In this document: piece after piece, positions 1-9,607 of the stretch
How positions within the stretch are numbered: position 1 is the stretch's first letter
Layout: each line of letters opens with the position of its first letter
Origin: SpSt-333 sp964371615
GTDB taxonomy: Bacteria; Bacteroidota; Ignavibacteria; UBA10030; UBA8401
Direction: 5' to 3'
Length of the DNA: 64,000 nucleotides
Assembly (NCBI GenBank): GCA_964371615.1
Contig: CAYJMS010000004.1
Location: 372,001 to 436,000 of the forward strand
Translations under genes and position numbers: made by a program
Notes under the pieces: generated by a model
The model's input: the letters and a program-made list of their open reading frames with translations, nothing else
Told to the model about the DNA's origin: nothing
Databases searched by the model: none

Positions 1-1
1 C

Positions 2-1102
2 CTTTCCGGATTGTTCGGCGGTTTGATCTATCTGCTTCCGATACTGGGGGGAACGCTGGCGGACAAATGGGGATTCCGGAAAGCATTCAACATTGCCTTT
101 TCCATTCTCGGACTCGGATATTTTCTCATCGGTTCCGTCGGGATGACGGCATTTCAGGGGATCTACGGCGATATGTCGCAGTACTGGCTGTTGATGGCCT
201 TCCTGATTCTGACGGCATTCGGCGGTTCATTCATCAAGCCGTCCGTCCTGGGAACCGTTGCCGTCACCACGACCGAAAAAACGAAGTCGCTCGGATTCGC
301 GATCTACTATTGGTTGGTGAATGCCGGAGCGATGATCGGGCCAACCATCGCATATTTTGTCCGGGACAGTTACGGCAATGAATATGTCTATCTGGTCTCG
401 TCGATCAGCTGTTTTGCAATGCTACTGGTCAATATGTTCATGTACAAAGAAGTGGTACCTGAATCGACCGTCCCGACTGAAACGCTCGCCAAAAAGATCG
501 CCAACCTTTTTGTTGTGCTCGGCAATGTGAAGTTTATGATCTTTCTGCTGATCTATTCGCTGTACTGGATCATCTTCTGGCAGGAATTTATCATCGTGCC
601 ATACTATATCACCGACTACATCAGCCCCGAAGCGCCGTACGAAATCGTGCAATCGTGGGCCGGAGCGGGAGCAATTATTCTGCTTCAAATTCCCGTCAAT
701 CGTCTGACAAAAAATATTCCGACACGACAGGCGATCCTGATCGGTTTTGCCGTATCGTCGCTGATCTGGGTGATTATCGGTATCCATCCTTCCATCCCGA
801 CCATTGCAGCGGGGATTGTGGCGTTTGCCATCGGTGAAATGATCCAGGCGCCGCGATATTATGAATATATTTCCGAAATTGCTCCTCCCGGCCAGCAGGG
901 ATTGTATCAGGGATATGCATTTTTGCCGATTGCCATTGCCCGGTTTGTCGGCGATCCGTTCGGCGGATGGATTTATCAGACTGCCAAAGCGGCGGGCGAT
1001 CCTTCCATGATCTGGTGGTCGATGATCGGCATCGGTGCGTTCGGTACACTCTGTATGGCGGTCTACAACAAATTCGTCTCCCATCACGACATCAAAGCGT
1101 AA
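2..1102 (+). CDS. MFS/POT-family transporter, 5' end cut by window
   Basis: Inner-membrane major-facilitator transporter, probably of the peptide/POT-like branch; the substrate cannot be told from sequence. The reading frame is open from base 2 with no start codon before a TTG at 11, and the residues before that TTG (LSG) continue the same membrane segment, so the gene begins outside the window. Visible are the loop GGTLADKWGFRK, typical of the MFS cytoplasmic loop between helices 2 and 3, and about ten hydrophobic segments. The protein ends in a short basic tail (VSHHDIKA). The LolA-like gene starts 2 bases after the stop, so the two are probably co-transcribed. Confidence 0.82.
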   Translation, partial: LSGLFGGLIYLLPILGGTLADKWGFRKAFNIAFSILGLGYFLIGSVGMTAFQGIYGDMSQYWLLMAFLILTAFGGSFIKPSVLGTVAVTTTEKTKSLGFAIYYWLVNAGAMIGPTIAYFVRDSYGNEYVYLVSSISCFAMLLVNMFMYKEVVPESTVPTETLAKKIANLFVVLGNVKFMIFLLIYSLYWIIFWQEFIIVPYYITDYISPEAPYEIVQSWAGAGAIILLQIPVNRLTKNIPTRQAILIGFAVSSLIWVIIGIHPSIPTIAAGIVAFAIGEMIQAPRYYEYISEIAPPGQQGLYQGYAFLPIAIARFVGDPFGGWIYQTAKAAGDPSMIWWSMIGIGAFGTLCMAVYNKFVSHHDIKA

Positions 1103-1104
1103 CT

Positions 1105-1788
1105 ATGAGAATATTCAAGACCATAATTATTTTCTTCATCGCTATCGCCGCAGGATTGCCGGCGCAAACAATAACGGCGGAAAAAATTCTTCTCAACGTC
1201 AAGGCGAACTTCGACGCCGTGAAGGATTATTCGGTGACGCTCACAGGAACGGTGAATATGGAGAGACTCAAAGTGCCGAAGATGATCGTCAAACTATATT
1301 TCAAACAGCCGAACAAATTCAAGACGGAGTCGAAAGGAACTACCTTCCTTCCCCGTACCATGCTGGATATCAATCCGACGGATTTATTGAACAGGTTCGA
1401 CGGTTCGGTGATGGGAAAAGAAATTGTCGAGGGGCGATCGCTCTATAAGATCCGTTTAATATCGAAACCGGAAAAGGGAAAACAAGTGCGCGAAAGCTTT
1501 ATCTGGGTGGACGAAAACAACTGGACGATCACACGGTTTGAATCATATCCGCAGGAAGGCAGAAAAATAGAGATAAAGATCGAAAGCATCGTCATCGATG
1601 GAAAATATATTCTTCCGTCGAAGATCTCCGCATCGTTCGATTTCGAACAGAAAGCCGATTCTTTGGCAGAACGATTCAATCCCAACCGTATACCGCGCAG
1701 TGGCAGTGCGGAATTGATCTATTCCGATTATCACATCAACACGGGACTTACCGACGAATTCTTTGAACAGAAAAAAAAGACGGAATAG
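1105..1788 (+). CDS. LolA-like secreted protein
   Basis: 227 residues with a clear N-terminal signal peptide (MRIFKTIIIFFIAIAAGLPAQ). It is followed by one beta-rich domain that resembles the LolA/LolB lipoprotein-carrier fold (AEKILLNVKANFDAVKDYSVTLTG, then alternating strands with YKIRLISKP and FIWVDENNWTITRFE). Such proteins carry lipoproteins or lipids across the periplasm; the assignment here is by pattern only. The ATG at 1105 was chosen because a signal peptide follows it and it lies 2 bases after the transporter stop. A longer in-frame extension would run inside the transporter gene. A strong terminator follows. Confidence 0.6.
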   Translation: MRIFKTIIIFFIAIAAGLPAQTITAEKILLNVKANFDAVKDYSVTLTGTVNMERLKVPKMIVKLYFKQPNKFKTESKGTTFLPRTMLDINPTDLLNRFDGSVMGKEIVEGRSLYKIRLISKPEKGKQVRESFIWVDENNWTITRFESYPQEGRKIEIKIESIVIDGKYILPSKISASFDFEQKADSLAERFNPNRIPRSGSAELIYSDYHINTGLTDEFFEQKKKTE

Positions 1789-1807
1789 ACCGGCATACCG
1801 GTGGACA

Positions 1808-1842
1808 AAAAAAACCCGCGTTGATCACGCGGGTTTTTCTTT
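1808..1842. terminator. bidirectional intrinsic terminator
   Basis: A 10-bp perfect stem (AAACCCGCGT / ACGCGGGTTT) with a 5-base loop TGATC. A T-run follows on the plus strand and an A-run precedes it, which is a T-run on the minus strand. It lies after the LolA-like gene and downstream of the converging ftsZ, so it can end both transcripts. Confidence 0.82.
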
Positions 1843-1869
1843 ATTAACTTAATCGAAACCTCTGAAAAA

Positions 1870-1987
1870 GTCATTGCGGGGAGTCTGTCGTACGACAGAC
1901 GACCTGCCTGCCGGCAGGCAGGCGAAGCAATCTCTCTAAAATGATAGAAAATCCAGATTACTTCGGCAAAAAACGCCTCGTAATGAC
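1870..1987. repeat. long nested palindromic repeat (GTCATTGC type)
   Basis: Outer arms GTCATTGCG (1870) and CTCGTAATGAC (ending 1987), plus inner arms CGAAGCAATCT and AGATTACTTCGGC, make a long foldback. Two further perfect palindromes are inserted in the left arm: an 18-base one at 1883-1900 (GTCTGTCG/CGACAGAC) and a 20-base one at 1903-1922 (CCTGCC/GGCAGG type). The core GAG...CGAAG is shared with the other palindromic elements in the window. No gene is present here. Confidence 0.75.
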
Positions 1988-2015
1988 AGTATGATTGAAT
2001 ATTTCAAAAGTTTCC

Positions 2016-3212
2016 TTAATCCATAATCCTTCGCAGGAACGCCGGGCGATCGAGATCCGCCGGTGTTTGCTCGATGGAATGGACTTTGGCATCGTCCTGC
2101 ATGGCCGGAGCATTCACGGCAATACCGCGACGCATGTAGGTCGGTGTGTCGAGTTTCTGCAGATCGCGCACGCCGTTCGGAATATGATCGACAACGCTGC
2201 GCGGTCTCTGGACGGAAGCGGCAAATCGATCGGAGGATTGTTTTGCCACCGCCTGTTTGCTGAATCCGGTCGCAATCACCGTGACCATGACTTCTTCGGT
2301 CATGTTTTCGTCGATCACCACACCGGCAATCACTTCCACATCGCCGCCGGCGGCTTCGTGAATGATACCGACTGCTTCGTCGTATTCCTGAATGGAGAGA
2401 TTCGGCCCGCCGGTTATATTGACGAGCATCTTCTGTGCACCTTTGATATCGACTCCTTCCAGTAACGGACTGGAGATGGCGCTTTGCGACGCTTCCACGG
2501 CGCGATTTTCTCCCGTTGCCGTACCGGTGCCCATCAACGCATCTCCCATTTCCCTCATGACACGGCGAACATCGGCAAAGTCGACGTTGACCAGTCCGGG
2601 AACGGTGATGATATCCGAAATACCGCGTGTTGCATTATACAGTACGCTGTTGGCGACTTCGAATGCCTGCGTGATCGGCGTTGCTCTGTCCACGATCGTC
2701 AGCAAACGCTGATTCGGAATCACAATAAGCGTATCGACATGTTTGCGTAATTCTTCGATACCGTAATCCGCTTGTGCCGCCCGTTTTTTCCCTTCGTGCG
2801 TAAACGGCCGCGTGACGATTCCAACAACCAACGCGCCGAGGCCTTTGGCGATGTTTGCCACTACCGGAGCTCCGCCGGTACCGGTACCGCCGCCCATACC
2901 TGCAGTAATAAAAACCATATCGCTGTTTGCCAGTACGCGGGAGATTTCTTCCTTATCCTCTTCCGCCGCACGCTGGCCGATTGTCGGATCGGCGCCGGCG
3001 CCGAGACCGCGGGTGAGATTCTTACCGATGCGGATCTTGGCGTTCGCCGCGTTGCGCTCCAATGCCTGCGCATCGGTATTGATCGCGACAAAATCCACAC
3101 CGGCCAGGCCGCGTGTGATCATGCTATGGACCGCATTGGTCCCGCCGCCGCCCACGCCGACGATACGGATCTTTGCGCCATTTTCTGCAGGGCTGTCGAA
3201 TTCTATTGGCAT
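2016..3212 (-). CDS. ftsZ: cell division GTPase FtsZ
   Basis: Tubulin-like GTPase that polymerises into the cytokinetic Z-ring. It is 398 residues, normal for the family. It shows the N-terminal nucleotide site VGVGGGGTNAV, the tubulin signature GMGGGTGTGGAPVVA, and a conserved C-terminal peptide (DLDRPAFLRRIMD) that binds FtsA and other anchors. A good Shine-Dalgarno (AAAGGAG) lies 6 bases before the ATG. It is the last gene of the division cluster. It is separated from ftsA by a low-complexity module of about 165 bases, so it may also have its own promoter. Confidence 0.98.
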   Translation of the reverse strand: MPIEFDSPAENGAKIRIVGVGGGGTNAVHSMITRGLAGVDFVAINTDAQALERNAANAKIRIGKNLTRGLGAGADPTIGQRAAEEDKEEISRVLANSDMVFITAGMGGGTGTGGAPVVANIAKGLGALVVGIVTRPFTHEGKKRAAQADYGIEELRKHVDTLIVIPNQRLLTIVDRATPITQAFEVANSVLYNATRGISDIITVPGLVNVDFADVRRVMREMGDALMGTGTATGENRAVEASQSAISSPLLEGVDIKGAQKMLVNITGGPNLSIQEYDEAVGIIHEAAGGDVEVIAGVVIDENMTEEVMVTVIATGFSKQAVAKQSSDRFAASVQRPRSVVDHIPNGVRDLQKLDTPTYMRRGIAVNAPAMQDDAKVHSIEQTPADLDRPAFLRRIMD

Positions 3213-3287
3213 AACTACTCCTTTAATTAGGTTGTTGGTTTGTTGGTACTTAACACTTGTTAGAAATTAATTTCAATTGAATATTTT

Positions 3288-3377
<90 letters not shown>

Positions 3378-3378
3378 T

Positions 3379-4620
3379 TCACAACTCATCAAACCACCGT
3401 TTCATTCGTTTCACGATAGAATCGTGACGTCCGGTCATCCGTTCCTCACCGACATTGCTGGCGGCGCCGCGGGCGCGGTTCTTGATCGCATGCAGCACCA
3501 GTCCGACGCCGGTCGCATACATAGGATTCTCGATCTCTCGCACAAATCCTCCTCTGAATCCCCGCGGGATGCCGATCTTCACCGGCAATCCGAGCACTTC
3601 GCGGGCAAGATCGGCGGTACCGTTCACCAACGATCCGCCGCCGGTGAGCACGACGCCGGCTGAAAGATGTTTCTGATATCCGGAACGTTTAATTTCCAGT
3701 CCTGCAATCTCGAGTATCTCTTCCATGCGCGGTTGAATGATCTGGCAGAGCATCTGTTTGTCGATCGACATCGGCTCTCTGCCGCCGATACCGGGGATCG
3801 TAATCGGTTCATTCCCCACGATGGAGTGCATATAGGCATGGCCGTATTTCAATTTGATTTCTTCCGCCTGGGCGGTCAGTATCCCCATTCCGCGGCGGAT
3901 ATCGTCGGTTACTTTGCTGCCGGCGATGCCGATCACGGCGGTATGACGAATCGTTCTGTCTGCAAACACCGCCAGGTCGGTTGTTCCGCCGCCGATATCG
4001 ATAAGGACGACGCCGACTTCTTTCTCTTCTCCATCCAGCACCGCATCGCTCGAAGCGAACGGTTCCAGTACGATGTCGCTCACCGTCACGCCGGCGCGCT
4101 GTACGCAGCGGATGATATTCTGCGTTGCGGAGACAAGCCCCGTGATGATATGCACGGTCGCTTCCATTCTGACGCCGGACATGCCGACCGGTTCGTATAC
4201 GCCGTCCTGTCCGTCGACGATGAATTCCTGCGGAATCACGTGAAGGATTTTCCGATCCGACGGAAGGGCGATTTTTTTTGTATCCTCGATCAGCCGGTTG
4301 ACGTCCGACTGCGTAATCTCCTGTTCGGCGCCGCTGATGGCGATAACGCCTCTGCTTTGAAAACTTTGAATGTGGTCGCCGGCGATTCCGGCCACGACGG
4401 ACTGCACCTTCACTCCCGATTGCGCCTCGGCATCGTGAATCGCATTCTTGATCGAATCGATCGTCCGTTCGATATGTGTGATCACGCCGCGTGTCAGGCC
4501 TTCGGATTTGCTCTTGCCGATACCGAGAATATTGATTTCGTTATTGGGACTGACCGACGCTACGATAGCGCAGATCTTTGTTGTACCGATATCTAATCCG
4601 ACATAAATATGTTCGTTCAT
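3379..4620 (-). CDS. ftsA: cell division protein FtsA
   Basis: Actin-like ATPase that anchors FtsZ filaments to the inner membrane and recruits later divisome proteins. 413 residues. Motifs visible are the phosphate-1 loop GLDIGTTKICA near the N-terminus, the phosphate-2 loop DIGGGTTDLAVF in the middle, and the adenosine loop VLTGGGSLVNG. The C-terminus ends in a basic amphipathic stretch (IVKRMKRWFDEL), which fits the membrane-targeting helix. It lies 15 bases after ftsQ on the same strand, with AAAGG before the start. Order ftsQ-ftsA-ftsZ is the classical one. Confidence 0.97.
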   Translation of the reverse strand: MNEHIYVGLDIGTTKICAIVASVSPNNEINILGIGKSKSEGLTRGVITHIERTIDSIKNAIHDAEAQSGVKVQSVVAGIAGDHIQSFQSRGVIAISGAEQEITQSDVNRLIEDTKKIALPSDRKILHVIPQEFIVDGQDGVYEPVGMSGVRMEATVHIITGLVSATQNIIRCVQRAGVTVSDIVLEPFASSDAVLDGEEKEVGVVLIDIGGGTTDLAVFADRTIRHTAVIGIAGSKVTDDIRRGMGILTAQAEEIKLKYGHAYMHSIVGNEPITIPGIGGREPMSIDKQMLCQIIQPRMEEILEIAGLEIKRSGYQKHLSAGVVLTGGGSLVNGTADLAREVLGLPVKIGIPRGFRGGFVREIENPMYATGVGLVLHAIKNRARGAASNVGEERMTGRHDSIVKRMKRWFDEL

Positions 4621-4635
4621 TGCATTGCCTTTGAA

Positions 4636-5442
4636 TTACGACGCTTTCCGGGAGACGACCACTTGATCGTCGAATCGCACATCGATATAATTGATCCCTT
4701 CGGCACCGAGAGTATGAAAGTATTGTTGCCAAAACGCATCCAGTTTTACGATTTTATTCACGACATCTCCCCGGCCGAAGATGATCGGAAATCCGGACTC
4801 GAACGAATACAGCACAATGTCGTGTCCTTTTCGGAGCCGGACTTCGGATATGGAGTGGAACATTGCTGAGTTCGTCACTTTCGCCGCGGCGATGATCTCC
4901 AATGCTTCCTGCAGATCTTTTTTGGTGATCCGCTGTCCAGATTTGATATGCGCCGACGAATCGATGCCGCTGATGACCGGTATGTCGTATGTCTCCGCCG
5001 AATTGATATAGGGAAGCACAACACCCTCGTCGTCGATATAAAATAATTCGTTTGCCACCAACAATGCCGCCGGCACACGTTCTTCAATGACGATCCTCAA
5101 CTGCGACGGTGCATCGCGCTGCACCACCACATCCTTCACGAAGGTATTGGAGCGAATGTTCATCCGGATCTGTGTCAGATCGAGCGCATACATCGGAACA
5201 CGCGGAGTCAATTTCATCAAACGGATGATCTCTTCTTTCGGCAGCACGGTATTTCCTTCAACGATGATCGAAGAGACCGGCAGATGATCCTGCCATCGCG
5301 CTTTAACGAAAAACAGCGTCAGTATGAACATGACAATTAAACTGAAATAGACGTACACACGTTTTCCGTACGCCGGCCGTTGTTGGCCGAATTCCAGATC
5401 GAGTTGTTCCGTTTGCATTGATTCCGAGTCGTTCATATTCAT
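4636..5442 (-). CDS. ftsQ: cell division protein FtsQ/DivIB
   Basis: Bitopic inner-membrane divisome protein. 268 residues: a short cytoplasmic tail, one membrane helix (about residues 29-46, VYVYFSLIVMFILTLFFVKA), a POTRA domain (about 55-125, starting VSSIIVEGNTVLPKEEI) and the FtsQ beta domain to the C-terminus. The start overlaps the murC stop by one base (TAATG), which indicates translational coupling. A second ATG two codons in is an equally possible start. murB and ddl, often found between murC and ftsQ, are missing. Confidence 0.92.
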   Translation of the reverse strand: MNMNDSESMQTEQLDLEFGQQRPAYGKRVYVYFSLIVMFILTLFFVKARWQDHLPVSSIIVEGNTVLPKEEIIRLMKLTPRVPMYALDLTQIRMNIRSNTFVKDVVVQRDAPSQLRIVIEERVPAALLVANELFYIDDEGVVLPYINSAETYDIPVISGIDSSAHIKSGQRITKKDLQEALEIIAAAKVTNSAMFHSISEVRLRKGHDIVLYSFESGFPIIFGRGDVVNKIVKLDAFWQQYFHTLGAEGINYIDVRFDDQVVVSRKAS

Positions 5443-6821
5443 TATTTTACGCTGCGGAGAAATTCTTCGCCGTACTTCCAGATATCCCCCGCTCCCATGG
5501 TGATGACGATGTCGCCGCTTTTCGTGATCTTCTTCAAATACTCGGGAATATGTTTCTTGTCCTGAACGTAATGCGTCTCCTTGTGTCCGTATTGCTTGGC
5601 GGCGTTGACAATAAGTTCTCCGGTCACTCCCTGAATCGGTTCTTCGCGTGCCGGATAGATATCCGTTACGACAAGCACATCGGCGAACAGAAACGCTTTG
5701 CCGAACTCTTCATAAAAATCACGTGTGCGTGAGTAGAGATGCGGCTGGAAAACACAGACCACGCGTTTTCTCCAGCCGGATTTTACTCCGCTCAATGTCG
5801 CCTTGCATTCGGTTGGATGGTGGGCATAATCATCGTACACCGTCACACCATGCACTTCCCCCTTCTTCTCCCACCGTCGATATACACCGCTGAAGCGTTC
5901 GATGCCCGCTTTTACTTTTTCGAATGAGACTCCCAGGTTCAACCCGACGGCAATGGCGGCAAGAGCATTCTGCACGTTATGTTTTCCCGGTATCTGCAAT
6001 GCGACCTGACCGAGTTCATCGTGTCCGCGGATCACCGTAAACGTCGTCGTATTCTCCTTATGGTGAATATCGACCGCCTGAACATCCGCCTGCGGAGAAT
6101 GAAGCCCGTAGGTGATGATCTTCTTTTTATTGAGCGCCGGCAGTATATCCTGCAGCGCCGGTTCGTCGAGATTCAGAACAACGAATCCGTAAAACGGCAC
6201 TTTGTTTGCAAACTGGACGAATGCGCCTTTGATATCTTCAAGATCCCGGTAACAGTCGAGATGGTCCGCTTCCAGAGTCGTCAATACCGCAATGGTGGGT
6301 GTAATGGAAAGAAACGACCGATCGAATTCATCCGCTTCGACAACGATAAAATCTCCTTTGCCGAGACGCGCGTTCGTTCCGCCGAGCCCGCTCAGTTTAC
6401 CGCCGACAATCACCGTCGGATCGAGATCCCCTTCCATCAGCACCAGGCTGGTCATCGACGTCGTCGTCGTTTTGCCGTGCGTGCCGGCAATGCCGATACC
6501 GTATTTCAGCCGCATCACTTCCGCCAGCATTTCGGCCCGCCGGACCACCGGAATTTTTTTTCTGATTGCTTCGCGTACTTCCGGATTCTCGCCGGCAACC
6601 GCCGACGAATAGACGACGGTGTCGACGTCCGCCGCAATGTTTTCTGCCTTGTGCCCTTCGTAAATGGTAGCGCCGAGCGATTGCAGCCGTTCGGTGACCT
6701 CGCTGAGCGCCTTGTCCGAACCGCTGACGGAAAATCCCTGATCGAGCAGAATCTCCGCGATGCCGCTCATGCCGATGCCGCCGATACCGACGAAGTGTAA
6801 TTTTTTAATGGATGAAAACAT
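5442..6821 (-). CDS. murC: UDP-N-acetylmuramate--L-alanine ligase MurC
   Basis: Cytoplasmic ATP-dependent ligase that adds L-Ala to UDP-MurNAc, the first step of the peptide stem. 459 residues, normal length. The N-terminal Rossmann part has HFVGIGGIGMSGIAEILL, the ATP loop is GIAGTHGKTTTTSM, and a central DDYAHHPTE motif is typical of MurC. The start codon directly abuts the stop of the upstream membrane gene, and the stop overlaps ftsQ. Confidence 0.98.
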   Translation of the reverse strand: MFSSIKKLHFVGIGGIGMSGIAEILLDQGFSVSGSDKALSEVTERLQSLGATIYEGHKAENIAADVDTVVYSSAVAGENPEVREAIRKKIPVVRRAEMLAEVMRLKYGIGIAGTHGKTTTTSMTSLVLMEGDLDPTVIVGGKLSGLGGTNARLGKGDFIVVEADEFDRSFLSITPTIAVLTTLEADHLDCYRDLEDIKGAFVQFANKVPFYGFVVLNLDEPALQDILPALNKKKIITYGLHSPQADVQAVDIHHKENTTTFTVIRGHDELGQVALQIPGKHNVQNALAAIAVGLNLGVSFEKVKAGIERFSGVYRRWEKKGEVHGVTVYDDYAHHPTECKATLSGVKSGWRKRVVCVFQPHLYSRTRDFYEEFGKAFLFADVLVVTDIYPAREEPIQGVTGELIVNAAKQYGHKETHYVQDKKHIPEYLKKITKSGDIVITMGAGDIWKYGEEFLRSVK

Positions 6822-7307
6822 TTATCTTTTCCTGAAGTGAAACCGTTTGTGTCGTTTAGGTACAGTGTTCGAAATCTGTTCGACAAGATTCAGCAATTCC
6901 CGCTCCCGTTCGTAACGTCCAAGCCTGATACGAAACGCACGGCGGCGGTGCTTGGTTTTGATAATGATCACCTGAAAACGTCCTGCCGTCTGCACCATCC
7001 GCTCTTTGCCGATATGAATCCATTCGATATCCTTGAACAGAATGGATCGCTGTGCAAACCGGTGCCGGAAGATAATCGCCGCATCGGTGATAATGAGCTT
7101 TCGGTCGCGGATCCTGTTCAGCAGCAGCGTGCTGAATGCGACCGCCACAAAGAACGCAATTACGAGGATGATCGGATCGTTGAACACCAGCGTGAAATTA
7201 TCCTCGACGAACGTCCCTTTGACTCCTATATAGAGAATCAGCGTCACCAGATAAATCAGCGCCTGCTGATAGTAGAAGTCTAATTTATATTTGAATTCAT
7301 TGTGCAT
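6822..7307 (-). CDS. unrecognised two-helix membrane protein inside the cell-wall cluster
   Basis: 161 residues. Two hydrophobic helices (about 15-30 and 43-63) are followed by a soluble, strand-rich and basic C-terminal part (LIITDAAIIFRHRFAQRSILFKDIEWIHIG) that looks like a small PH-like beta domain facing the cytoplasm. It ends in a very basic tail (PKRHKRFHFRKR). I do not recognise the family. It lies between murG and murC, 8 bases from murG and abutting murC, so it is made with them. A role in membrane-side wall synthesis or division is only suggested by position. Confidence 0.75.
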   Translation of the reverse strand: MHNEFKYKLDFYYQQALIYLVTLILYIGVKGTFVEDNFTLVFNDPIILVIAFFVAVAFSTLLLNRIRDRKLIITDAAIIFRHRFAQRSILFKDIEWIHIGKERMVQTAGRFQVIIIKTKHRRRAFRIRLGRYERERELLNLVEQISNTVPKRHKRFHFRKR

Positions 7308-7315
7308 TGCTCTGC

Positions 7316-8395
7316 CTATCGTTTCATGGCAATAAGTTTTTTCGCTATATCATTGCCGGCATTCGGTTTTCCTAACGCCGCACTCTTTTCGCTCATCGCC
7401 GCCAGGATTGCATCGTTGTGCAACACTTCCCGTACCGTCTTCAATAATGCGACGGTTAATTCTGAATCTCTGATTATCCGTGCCGCACCCGCATCCACCA
7501 TCGTCTGCGCATTCAGTTCCTGATGATTTGCCGCCGCATGCGGATACGGAACAAGAATGGCCGGTTTGCCCAGCCGGGTTAATTCCGCCAGTGTCGTTGC
7601 GCCGGCACGGCATACAACCAGATCTGCCGCAGCATACGCACAATCCATTCGATCGAGATACCGGACGATCGCGGTGCCCGGAAGCTGTTGCACTGTTGCT
7701 GCCGCTGCCTGATCCGATTCACCGGTCTGCCAGATTATCTGATATCCTTCGGAGACCGCATCTTCAGCCACCGACGGCATCACCCGATTGATTGATGCAG
7801 CACCCAGGCTGCCTCCAAAGACCAAGATCGTCTTTTTTGCCGGATCGAGATTGAAAAACCGGCTTCCTTCGATTCTGGTCGCGGCGGACAATTCCTCGCG
7901 AGTCGGATTTCCTGCTACTTCGACAGAAGCCGTCGATGAAAGCCACCGTTTAGTGACCTCGAATGTGATCATTACTTTTGTCGCTCGCGATGCAAGGATG
8001 CGCGTTGTAACACCGGGATAACTGTTGCTTTCATGAATCACGGTCGGAATGCCCATCAGCGATGCGACAAATAATACCGGTCCGCTGACGTATCCTCCGG
8101 TGCCGAGCACCACATCCGGTCTGACTGAACGAATGAGAAAGAACGACTGGATCAGTGAAACGATCACTTTGACCGGAAACAACAGATTGTTCACGGTGAA
8201 CCGTCTGCTGAAACCGCTGATCCAGATTGTATGAAACTGAAATCCTTTTTGCGGAACCACCCGTGCTTCGATCTTTTTCCGTGTTCCGACGAAGGCGACC
8301 CGGCTGTTCGGATCGATTTTCAATATTTCTTCGGCAATGGCGATCGCGGGATACAAGTGACCGCCAGTGCCTCCGCCGGCAAATAGAATCGTCAT
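7316..8395 (-). CDS. murG: lipid II-forming GlcNAc transferase MurG
   Basis: Peripheral inner-membrane GT-B glycosyltransferase that adds GlcNAc to lipid I to give lipid II. 359 residues from the ATG at 8395. The N-terminal glycine loop (FAGGGTGGHLYPAIAIAEE) starts right after this Met, and the C-terminal UDP-GlcNAc site shows VCRAGATTLAELTRLGKPAILVPYPHAAANHQ. An upstream in-frame extension to 8470 overlaps ftsW and is not family-like, so it was rejected. The ftsW stop is 10 bases upstream. Confidence 0.97.
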   Translation of the reverse strand: MTILFAGGGTGGHLYPAIAIAEEILKIDPNSRVAFVGTRKKIEARVVPQKGFQFHTIWISGFSRRFTVNNLLFPVKVIVSLIQSFFLIRSVRPDVVLGTGGYVSGPVLFVASLMGIPTVIHESNSYPGVTTRILASRATKVMITFEVTKRWLSSTASVEVAGNPTREELSAATRIEGSRFFNLDPAKKTILVFGGSLGAASINRVMPSVAEDAVSEGYQIIWQTGESDQAAAATVQQLPGTAIVRYLDRMDCAYAAADLVVCRAGATTLAELTRLGKPAILVPYPHAAANHQELNAQTMVDAGAARIIRDSELTVALLKTVREVLHNDAILAAMSEKSAALGKPNAGNDIAKKLIAMKR

Positions 8396-8405
8396 ACATT
8401 CCGCA

Positions 8406-9578
8406 TTAATAAATTTTTCCAATCGCCGGTTCCGTCGACACCGTTGCGGCGCTGTGGAATTCCCGTTCACGGGGATGCAAATCCGTTTGCGAAGAAATGT
8501 TCAGCAATACACCGACGGCGAACGATGAAAAAATGATCGCCGTGCCTCCGTAACTGACAAACGGCATCGGGATACCCGTTGTCGGTGCCAGGCCGAGCGT
8601 CACCAGCGCATTGGCGATCGCATATAATACAATGGTAGACGTAATACCGATCGCAAGATATTTTCCGAAATCATCGGGCGCATATTTTGCGATTTTCAAT
8701 CCGCGCAATAAGATGGTCAGATACAGCGCCATAAAAATTAATGTTCCGATCAAGCCGTATTCCTCTCCGACGATGGAGAAGATAAAATCACCGTACGATT
8801 CGGGCAGGAATAATTCGCGTTGTTTACTCATCCCCATCCCGACGCCGAAGATGCCTCCGTTTCCGAATCCGATAATTCCCTGCAACGATTGATAATTTGC
8901 CGTGGAGGTTACGGTTTCGCCGCCGCCGAATCCGACCCAAGTCAACAGCCGTTCACGACGGTATCCGGCACTCATCATGTATCCAAGAAAAACCGGGATC
9001 AATGCCGTAACGGTAAAAAAGAGATGTTTAAACCGCGCACCGCCGACAAAGATCAGGATCATTCCCAGTGCAAAGATCATCGATCCCGTGCTGAAGTTCG
9101 GCTGCACCATCACCAGCGCAACAACGCCGCCGATCCAGAACATCAGCGGCATAAATCCCGTTTTGAAATCCGCCAGCTTCTCCCGTTTATTGGAAAGCAG
9201 GTACGATAAATGAAACAACAGTGCAAACTTTGCGATCTCGGAGGGCTGCAGGCTCATGCCGCCGATCGACAGCCATCGTGCCGCACCCTTGATCTCGCCT
9301 CCCGTTAACCGAGTCATCACCAACAGCAGCAGTGAAGCAATGATCACCCATTTGGTCAGCGGTTTATATTTTTTGTAGTCGATATTCATGGCGAAAAACA
9401 TGACGACCAAACCGATGAGGATTTTGGTGATATGCTTGTTCACCAATCCGCTGGCCGACTGCATCTTCTGCATCGCCCAGGTGGACGATGCACTGTACAC
9501 CACAACCGTGCTCACCACCATCAGGATCAGTACGACAAAGAGCGTGATCCGGTCGATATGATTTTTTTCCGATGCCAT
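8406..9578 (-). CDS. ftsW: septal SEDS glycosyltransferase FtsW
   Basis: Polytopic SEDS-family peptidoglycan polymerase that works with the cognate PBP (the ftsI product of this cluster) at the septum. 390 residues with about ten membrane helices. Family motifs include GAARWLSIGGMSLQPSEIAKF, QPNFSTGSMIFALGM and, near the end, GIPMPFVSYGGTAI. It sits between murD and murG, its usual place. The C-terminal tail after the last helix is short and polar. Confidence 0.96.
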   Translation of the reverse strand: MASEKNHIDRITLFVVLILMVVSTVVVYSASSTWAMQKMQSASGLVNKHITKILIGLVVMFFAMNIDYKKYKPLTKWVIIASLLLLVMTRLTGGEIKGAARWLSIGGMSLQPSEIAKFALLFHLSYLLSNKREKLADFKTGFMPLMFWIGGVVALVMVQPNFSTGSMIFALGMILIFVGGARFKHLFFTVTALIPVFLGYMMSAGYRRERLLTWVGFGGGETVTSTANYQSLQGIIGFGNGGIFGVGMGMSKQRELFLPESYGDFIFSIVGEEYGLIGTLIFMALYLTILLRGLKIAKYAPDDFGKYLAIGITSTIVLYAIANALVTLGLAPTTGIPMPFVSYGGTAIIFSSFAVGVLLNISSQTDLHPREREFHSAATVSTEPAIGKIY

Positions 9579-9607
9579 GTTGGTTGTTTACAGTATCGTC
9601 GCCGGTA

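Noticed and set aside
5979..6800. Long open frame on the plus strand opposite murC
   Set aside because: It is antisense to the well-supported murC gene, its product is rich in His/Arg with no family pattern, and no start signal precedes it.
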